This document shows, piece after piece, positions 56,340 through 64,000 of a DNA stretch of 64,000 nt. Origin of the DNA: Dermanyssus gallinae (lineage: Eukaryota > Arthropoda > Arachnida > Mesostigmata > Dermanyssidae). How positions within the stretch are numbered: the first letter of the stretch is position 1; every line of letters starts with the position of its first letter. The stretch covers positions 124,001 to 188,000 of the forward strand of contig QVRM01001115.1 in assembly GCA_003439945.1 (NCBI GenBank), in the 5' to 3' direction. A model generated the notes under the pieces. It was not told the DNA's origin. It saw only the letters and a list, made by a program, of their open reading frames with translations, and did not search any database. Position numbers and translations under genes: made by a program.

Positions 56340-57906
56340 ATATATATAAACAGTTTACATAAAATAACATATCTATGCAGACAGAAATGAAAACAAACGT
56401 AGCATACGCACAGTTTCCGCACGAGTGTACTCATTACACGCGTGAACCTTTATGAGCGAGTGGGTTGCCCATGGTTAAGCGAACTACAAAACAGACTAGT
56501 AGTCGAGCTGCTTAAGGCTCTTGTGTAAGATTTCAGCCGCTTTACCGATCTCGCATGTATAGCGTATTGCAAATAGCGGTCAAAAACCGACCCAGCCGGG
56601 AAAAAGGCGAACATGCGTCTACTTTGGCTTTTTTCTTGTCGTTTGTTACTCATTGTTAAAAGCAGCCGGCTCTGCTGTTACTGCTTTGTTGTGAAAAGCT
56701 CGCCAAGAGAGCCATCAACTAACTAGTCGGGCTGGTGGACAGCGGGCGATCCTCGATCTCTGGCGCACAAATCACAGACACTGTCCGATGAAACAGACGT
56801 GTTTGATGCTCACTTTCATCCGGCATCTGTCTATTTTTCTTGCGCTCTATCTTTCACTTTTCTCATCGTCCAGTGTGATCTTGATGGTCCCGACGCAAAT
56901 GAGGTTACGTTGGGCTGGTTCGTCTTGCCTTTTCACTCCGCTTCTGCGGATGGGCGCGTTCTACATCGACACGAGCGTCGAAGACAGCAGTTGACCAATT
57001 CCCTAGTGGTGCTGCTCCTCCTCCACGAAGTACATCGGCATCAAGCGGCAGAGGACGGCTGCGTCGATTGCGTCCGAAGACGCCTTCATGACGATTGCCG
57101 AGTGACTGACTGGCTTTGCTCCCATGCTTCACACACTTTAACGCCTCCCTTCATTCTGTCTCTCTGTCTCTTTCATTCTCCCTTTGTCTGGTCATCTCTC
57201 TCTATTCTCTCTCTCTTGCGCACTCTACTTCTCTCTCTTTCCTTATCTATCTATCCTTTTACGAAAACCTTCGCTATAACCTATTAACTGCGATATAAAT
57301 GGCGGCCCTCTTCGCCGCCGGCTAGCTTTGAGGGGCTTCCGGCCGTGTTGGGGGAGGCTGGGGAAGACATCGTGCACGGAGAAGTGAGTTTGGGGCCGTC
57401 AGGGCCTTCGCCGAGTAAGCGCGAACCGCGTCCACAGCGACCCGACGTCAGCTCGGCGTCGTCTCAGCACGATGAGACGGCAAAGACGATGGCGGGAAGA
57501 AGGGAGGGGGAGGGAGAGAGAGAGGGGGGGGAGAGCGCGCGCGTGAGGAAAGGCGGGGAAACGGCGAGATATAGGACGAAAGTGCATCAGTCTTGCTGCC
57601 AATTGCAGCTTCGAGAAGCCCTGTTGAGGGCCTCGCGGGAGAAAGGCCATTCTGCAGAGGCGATTGAAGCAAAATCGCCCCGCCACAACTCTACCGACTG
57701 GCCGCCGAATGATCCGACTGACCGAACCGTCTCGACCTCCTCGGACAGCTCGGAGCAGCTGCGAGCGAGGAAACTAGCAACTCCGGGTAGAGATACTACG
57801 AAGATACTACTTGGCGCACACCGCTAGGAGTCAAAGCGTGCGTCGACTGGGACGATTCCGCTGTTATGTCTGAGACAGAGTCCCTGAAGGAGGGCTGTCA
57901 CCTCCA

Positions 57907-57911
<5 letters not shown>
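56336..57911. other. No supported gene; GC-rich part
   Basis: CT-rich runs lie at 57155-57240 and a GA/GGG-rich part at 57500-57545. A plus frame of 160 codons ending at 57827 is Ser/Arg/Glu-rich with no domain. A frame from 56788 starts with a hydrophobic run (FIRHLSIFLALYLSLFSSSS), which could pass for a signal sequence, but no splice donor or family supports it. Confidence 0.45.

Positions 57912-57940
<29 letters not shown>
57912..57940. repeat. (TA)n microsatellite
   Basis: An uninterrupted tract of about 29 bp. Confidence 0.95.
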
Positions 57941-57942
<2 letters not shown>

Positions 57943-58206
57943 GTAATTATATAAATGCAGTAATAACAATAATTTAAAATTTCGAAATTGTTTAAGTATA
58001 AAGCTTAGGTTACACTGTATTGCACAGTTACGTGGCAAGTTCAAACACAGTATCTCGTGATGCTCATGATTCGGGAGGCCGTTTTCTTCAGGGATCACCA
58101 CAGAAACTTTTGTGCGCATCGAAGCTTACGCAAATCGGCCACCAAATGTCGAGCGATCAAAGTACATACATAACTTGGCCTTCATAAAGCAGTGTGCGCT
58201 GCTACA

Positions 58207-58581
58207 TTAGATAGTGCGCTGTATACCGCTAATCGTATTAATAGTTTCCTCAAAAACGGTTAGTGCTGATCTATATTTAAGCCGTATACAAGAATCATAT
58301 ATGGTCATATATGTGTGCCCGGTGTGAATTGAAGCAGTGCCCTCCAGCATCATCCTATTCTGACAAGAGAATGCGACAGAAAAAGGCGTTAAAAACAGCC
58401 AACTGTACGTGTCGCACAAGGTACCCTTGGGCGGTAAAAAATGCCGAGACCGCTGTGCCGCGATGCTAACAGATAACGTTTCAAAAAAGAGGAATGCCCT
58501 TATATTGACGAGGGAAGTCGCAAGACGTCGACCGTGCCGTGTGACTTTGTGGTGACTATTGAAACGAGTGCGGCGCCTCAA
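58207..58581 (-). pseudogene. Possible decayed LINE reverse transcriptase fragment
   Basis: A 124-codon minus-strand frame contains LPPKGTLCDTYSWLFLTPFS, in the position of a PQGSVLSPLLFxL motif. It is followed about 35 residues later by YMTIYDSCIRL, in the position of a xxIYADDIxL motif. Order and spacing fit the I/Jockey group, but both motifs are damaged, so this is tentative. Confidence 0.4.
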
Positions 58582-59880
58582 ACGGGAGTAACTGAAGCAA
58601 CAAAGTATTTTGGTGCAAGCACAACATCCCTTGGTCGGAGGTTCTTAAAGATGCTGAAAGACGCAGCCACACTGTTGCTAGGATAATTCTGCGCGTGATT
58701 TGCCGGTAGTTGCCTAACAAGAGATGCACAGCGAAGCCGTCAGATATCGTAAAGCCCTGTACAATGGCAACATATTTCATAGCAGCAGTGTAAACAAGGT
58801 GTATTGATAGGTGAAGAGGCACAGTCAATACCATTGAATTTGGCTAGGTAGAGTGAATAACCTAACGATAAGTGTTGTGGATAAAGTATATAAACTCAAT
58901 AGCAGCAGACGTTTTTCGTTATATATATCTCATTACTGTATCTATTTTGGTTAAATTTAGTAGAACTCGGCAATCAAATATTGTTTTCTAATGGAAAGTC
59001 TTGGGTAGAAGTGAGAATGAATTTAAAACAAGTAGTTATTCTGCCTTTTTCTCCTACATAGTTGTGCAAAATCTACGTTTGCGGGAGAACCAGTCAATGC
59101 ATGAAGAAACCGATCAAACTAACAATTTGTCATTTCAATAAAAAAAATCACTCAAAAGACCATTCTGAGGCGATAGCAAATCTATTGCTGTTCATTTTTG
59201 TAGTAAACTGATGATGAAAAGCAGCACGCTTTACGTAGTTGGCGAGTAACTAAGCTTTTTGACAGCCATAGTTGTTACATTTTACGCTGAAGCTTTAATG
59301 TTCATAACCGCAAATTTTTGCCAAAACGTGTCCGTCCCTCCTTCTATTGGAAAAAAATATTTTCCTGCCGAGTTCTACCAAACCTCAAAATATTTTCTTA
59401 TACACTCTTGCTCTAGCAGGCCAAAATCTTAGCAAATTTGCATGCCGTCGCCTTCAATATGACTGTCAAAAAATCTACGTTACTCGGCAACAACATAACA
59501 CAACATAATTTTGTTACAAAAATTATGAACATTATTTTTGCTATTGCTTGAGAATAGTCTTTTGAACGTACATGTTTGCTCCTAATAGCAACATTGTATG
59601 GTTTTGCACGTGAAAGCTTTAACGTAAGACATAACAACTTATCGACTTCTTATGACTTTCCTCAACCTGGCTATTCGCCTTTTGCTAGCCTGGGTCTGCC
59701 GAACACGCCGATATAATATTTTCTTTCATACACTGACTGTTTCTTCCGTAACCGTAGATTTTGTACCACTATGTGGGAGAAAATGTCAGAATAACTAATT
59801 TTCTAAATTTCATCCTCACTTCTCAAAAAGACGTTTTCGCCTCCTGCTTCCATTGGAGAAAAAAAAATTCTTAACAGGCC

Positions 59881-59883
<3 letters not shown>
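58582..59883. other. No recognisable gene
   Basis: AT-rich DNA with short frames. It may include the lost 5' part of the preceding relic. Confidence 0.5.

Positions 59884-59911
<28 letters not shown>
59884..59911. repeat. (TA)n microsatellite
   Basis: An uninterrupted tract of about 28 bp. Confidence 0.95.
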
Positions 59912-59914
<3 letters not shown>

Positions 59915-60488
59915 GATGCGTGAACGCTGGTTAGTAAAGGGACACGGAGAACGTTGCCTTGGAACTGACGGACGCCCTTTGACGGATGATGATGCTCTAG
60001 GTGTTCTCCGCTGCCGGCGGTCAGTGGAGCAGACTGTCTAACTATATACAAAAAAGGCCTCTCACCGATAGAGGGATTGCGTGCGTGTGTGTGTGGGGAA
60101 GGATGGGGGTGGTCATGATTGCTTGGGCATGCGGACAGCAGAAAATAATGGGGGGGGGGTCCCGGCGGTGGTTGTGGTGGTGGCGGCAACGGTAGGGCGG
60201 TGACGTCAACGTTTTGCTTGATCGGTCGAGGTGAGCACAGGCGGCTCTAAATCGGTGTCATTTCTTGCTACGGCGTCGCTGCCGCAGCATCAGCAGCTCA
60301 GTTCGTTGTGGCTTTGCACCCGTTGTGGGCCCCTCTCGGCTGTTCTCATCGTCTTTGCGCAATCTCCCTTTTCCCTCCTCTTCTCCCTCCCCCCCCCCGC
60401 CTGAATTTTTCTGTCTCTCTATTCTTGTCAAAAAAGGAGAGGCAAAGGAAACGAGCGAGAGCGTGGACTAGGTAGAGCTAAATAAAAG

Positions 60489-60552
<64 letters not shown>

Positions 60553-61866
60553 AGAGAAGGAACAGGGGCAGTAGCGTCACGGGTCACGGGGGTGATTGAG
60601 ATAGCCCTTTATGGCGACGGGCCGTATCTGTTCCATCAGGATCTTCCCCGGAACGACTGACACGGGGGGAGGAAATGGCGCGGGTTAGGAAGCTTGCTGG
60701 ACGACGGGGGAGACAAGGCTAGGCGTACAGATATCGTTAGGTTGTCCTTGCTACTACGGACTCGGCGTCCCGATCTCGGCCCCGGTCGTTGTCGTGGCTG
60801 CTACTGCTGCTTCTGCCTCCACCGCCGCCTCCGCCGCTGATGCTACCGCTGTATGGGCGCTGCAACTGCCATTAACACAAACGATGATGCCACCGCGTTT
60901 TTTGTGGTGCTGTCCACTGGCAGCCGCCCTCTTTCTCATCTCGGCTTCAGCATCTGGGCGGGCGTCGACGTAAGATCTGTGACCCTTCTTCAGCATAGCA
61001 TGTCCAGCTCCTGCACGCCGATGGACGATGACGGGACGACGACCGACGACCACGACCACGACGATGACGACGACCTCATCTGAGCACCACCGTCACATAA
61101 CGAATCCCATCTCGCTTCGAAGCTTCGCAAGGAGAATGCGTTCTGAAGCCGTCATGCCGCCAGCATAGCAATGTACCTACCTCATCAGTGTACGGCCAGC
61201 CAGCTGTAGCCGTGGGCCAGCGTGGGCAGCATCAGTACGCATCACAGTCGCGCGTCGCGTCGTCTTTGCATATGCACGTATCTATGGTGCCTACGCGCCA
61301 GAATGTGCGGCTTTTTGTCAACAATCATTTGAGTGCGATTTTCCAGAAATACCTTTGTTGGGAGAAGCTGGACACACCGCACCTTGACGCTTTTGCGAAG
61401 GGGGCTTGAGCAGCCCAAGTGAGTATGTATGTTGTGCTAACTGTATAGCATTAGCAGGGGATACAAATAAACATTTCATTCTCTAGAAACCGTAACGAGG
61501 TTATACATGCTACTGTCAGCACTGTGGAAACTCTAACTGCGTCGATGCAGAAATCAGTCGGTACAAGCAACGCCAGCCCCACCGATAACGAAGACGTTCC
61601 CATACTATCAGACCGACGAAACTATGCACCTACTATGTATGTATACTTAAGATTATCACTATTAGTCTAGGTAACAATAAGCATCATCCTTGAATCAAAT
61701 TACTCTTAAGGACGAGTAAGAACGGACGCGGACACAATCATTACAATTGTTTCAATAAAGTGCCTAAGAAAATTTGTATGACATGCGTGTCTCTCATCGA
61801 ACACGCATTTCCAGCACACAACCGCAAACAGCCAAATGCTCCAATCCGTTAAATACTGCCTACCGC
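59912..61866. other. GC-rich, triplet-rich stretch without a supported gene
   Basis: G run at 60151-60159; GGT cluster at 60166-60186; donor-like GAG|GTGAGC at 60228-60236; GCC/CTG cluster at 60795-60845; GAC/ACG cluster at 61025-61075. All longer frames cross these clusters and have no domain. Confidence 0.45.
60492..60565. repeat. Compound (TA)n(GA)n microsatellite
   Basis: TA from 60492 to 60522 passes directly into GA repeats to about 60560. Confidence 0.95.
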
Positions 61867-61897
<31 letters not shown>

Positions 61898-61917
61898 TAT
61901 TATTATTATTACTATTA
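61867..61917. repeat. Inverted (AAT)n/(ATT)n microsatellite
   Basis: About ten AAT triplets followed by ATT triplets. This is the same head-on triplet arrangement as at 9643-9731, but without an adjoining retroelement that I can recognise. Confidence 0.9.
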
Positions 61918-63199
61918 TCGCTAGGATGTCTATCAGGCCCCGACTAGGCAGTGTGTGTTTAGATCTAACGCCCGTCCTACCGAATGAAAAACTGCTAGAA
62001 ACGCGGCTGGCGCGCACGACCCACAACACTACTGCCGCGCTATCCACTGCAGGCTCCAACTATTTGCTCGCGACAGCCCCAATACGATGAGGCAGGAAGA
62101 ATGTCTGGCTTTCGGCCTGTGAGCGATCCTGTTCACATCGCCTCCCTGTTCATCACGACACCGACCTCTACGCCTCCCAAGGAGAGCTCAAATGTGATTC
62201 GATTTGGACGTGCGGCCACGGCCGCCGTTGCTTCGCAACCCCACTCGACGGACTCCCGCTGAGATGTAATGGGAGAAGATAACGGTCGAACAGAGACGAG
62301 ACAGGGGGTGCGTGGCAGGATCCGCCAATTTGCAACGAGGCTGCATTCTACAGGCAAGGGATCTCTGACGAGATGAGTGCACAGACATTGCTACAGGGCC
62401 GGCTACGAAAACAGCACAGCAACAACAATAACAACAACATTAGCAGCACATCAGCAACAGCAACAACAACATCGGCAGTAGCAGTCACAACAACAACAGA
62501 AACAATAAAACGAAAGATATAACAACTAATACTAGCCGCACCAAAAGCAACAGCATCAGCAACAGTAGCAATCATAATTGCATTAGTAACATCCATATTT
62601 ACAAACAGCAGCAGGAAATAGTAGCAAAAGAACACTATATCATTAAGTATTGTAATCATACAATTTACAAGTAACAATATAGCTAATAAGTTGCACTTTT
62701 GTGCTGCTAAGGCGACGTCAAAATTAGTGCATGTTTTCTATTTAATGAAACTATTAAATTCAGCTGATTGTTTGTACAAAATTATTACATGATTTGTGTT
62801 TACGCCGATTAAGTCGAAGTAACGTTTGCTTCTACTATCGATCAATACCCTCCCGGTGGACGAACCCCGTCTATACCGCTACAACGCTGTAACTATTAAA
62901 CCCAATAGATTAGAACAAATTTCTGATAGCGCAGACGAACGAACGGGTGGGCGAGCGTTTAGGAGGGATCCTGATCATCCGGAATTGGATGATGATTGTT
63001 GGCCAATGCATAGCAGAGATGCGGATAGGTCAACTGTAGAATGGCGTATCGCTGGGTTTACCTGCGCCCCGCCGCTGCGTGGCTGTGCGCTCTCAGCTGC
63101 GCTTCATCTGTGGAGTTGTGGACACCGAGCATCGCGACATGCTGTAGCATCGCTAGGCCGAAGTGGGCGGCAGAGAAAGGTGATGAAATCACACCGACT

Positions 63200-63201
<2 letters not shown>
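61918..63201. other. No supported gene; CAA/CAG triplets
   Basis: CAA/CAG/ACA triplets lie at about 62415-62580. Frames across them are Val/Leu or Asn/Thr-rich. A plus frame 62826-63236 (136 codons) ends in the TA tract and has no domain. Confidence 0.5.

Positions 63202-63235
<34 letters not shown>
63202..63235. repeat. (TA)n microsatellite
   Basis: An uninterrupted tract of about 34 bp. Confidence 0.95.
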
Positions 63236-63236
<1 letters not shown>

Positions 63237-64000
63237 CAAGAGAAACAAGGGTAGAGAGAGTGCAAAGAAATAGGGAAAAGGGACGAATAAAAATGTCGAT
63301 GATCTTGCAATGGAGACGCGGCCCGTGTGTTCCATGTTGTGCACTGGACCTCCTCTACAATAGAACCCTCATTCATTGGGCCAAGCATACACGGCAGAAC
63401 GGCGTCCTTATCTAGAGAATCGTTTCGTTTGTATTTAGGGCCGTCTATCTCGTCCGGCAGGCCAAACTCATGGTGCTGCGAGGCCTCAAAGAGATGCCAT
63501 CTTTCGTTTACTTGCTTCGTTTTACTCCCTCACCCCTCTTTCCGTTTTGCCTCCTCTCATTCTCGTTCTCGACTCCATTCGCCGGACTTCGGGTCAGCCG
63601 AGTCATACGTTCTTTGGCGCGCCAGCTTAAATTATGTTAAATAGTCGTCGTCGACAACGTGTAGCTCCGCCGGAGCGGTCTTGCTTCAGGATTGCAGGAG
63701 AAAGGAAAGTGGACACGGCAGGTTTGCCTAGCCAGAAAATGTCTGAATCTGAAAACTGCAGGTCGCTTCACGTCGCTAGCTACCGCCGCCACCCGGCCGT
63801 GCTTCGGAGAGACGGTCTGTTGGTCGGTCGGTAGGCTCGTGAGTCGTATGCCTACCAACGTCACCTTATTTGAACCTATGTGTCGCATGGGTATGAGCGG
63901 CGAGGGCCGAGAACGCTACTCCCTCCACGTTTCGTTCCCTAAGCGACAATGTGTTGTGTATAGCCTCTGAATGACCCCCCCCCCTTCCTTCCTTCCCGAC
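63236..64000. other. No recognisable gene
   Basis: Frames of 60-125 codons are open on both strands, with no recognised domain. A C run followed by CTTC repeats closes the window. Confidence 0.5.

Noticed and set aside
1..64000. CRISPR arrays, bacterial operons, ribosome-binding sites, rRNA genes and intact tRNA genes
   Set aside because: None was found. The repeats present are microsatellites, minisatellites and eukaryotic retroelements.

Overview
This window looks like nuclear DNA of an invertebrate, most likely an arthropod. The evidence is that it has no bacterial-style operons, several non-LTR retrotransposons with eukaryotic reverse transcriptase (RT) motifs, a tRNA-derived SINE family with target-site duplications, a mariner relic, at least twenty long (TA)n tracts, and GC-rich stretches full of GTC/GTT/CAA/CAG triplets. 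A chelicerate or mite would fit the retroelement types, but nothing in the sequence proves it.

The main feature is a retrotransposon cluster at 2506-12140. Three plus-strand copies of one non-LTR element lie head to tail: copy 1 (2506-3195), copy 2 (3195-5210) and copy 3 (5211-9670). Copy 3 is nearly complete. It has a gag-like ORF1 with three CCHC knuckles, whose stop codon directly abuts the ATG of ORF2. ORF2 has a C2H2 finger, an RT with YLDD and a C-terminal restriction-like endonuclease (RLE), and a single nonsense codon breaks it. Two older, related elements on the minus strand (9674-10216 and 10217-12140) meet copy 3 tail to tail. Each copy starts where the TAA-type tail of another element ends, which suggests insertion into TAA repeats, including the family's own tails. 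Another relic of this type lies at 25690-26056.

Other mobile DNA includes a LINE relic (17557-18928, minus), a CR1/Jockey-like LINE with a 215-bp duplication (28443-30264, minus), a mariner relic (33577-34110), weak RT relics (40161-40442, 58207-58581), a possible DDE transposase scrap near 45540, and an R2-type fragment (49331-50789, minus). Four copies of one tRNA-SINE family (13705, 36798, 38858, 47108) are present; three have clear 13-15 bp target duplications. A core of about 61 bp, bordered by (TA)n, occurs four times plus once in partial form (1410, 21253, 34840, 49268, 56237). A perfect 39-bp-arm hairpin lies at 35271-35355.

No complete host gene is visible. The best host candidate is a first coding exon at 43107-43197: a signal peptide with a good start context, ending in a phase-1 splice donor. 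Weaker exon candidates lie at 55915-55981 and 16166-16234. Long GC-rich, triplet-rich stretches (1.6-2.4, 14.3-16.2, 21.5-23.1, 24.2-25.1, 31.0-33.3, 41.3-43.2, 54.6-57.9, 60-61.2 kb) may be promoter or 5' exon regions, but I cannot assign genes to them.
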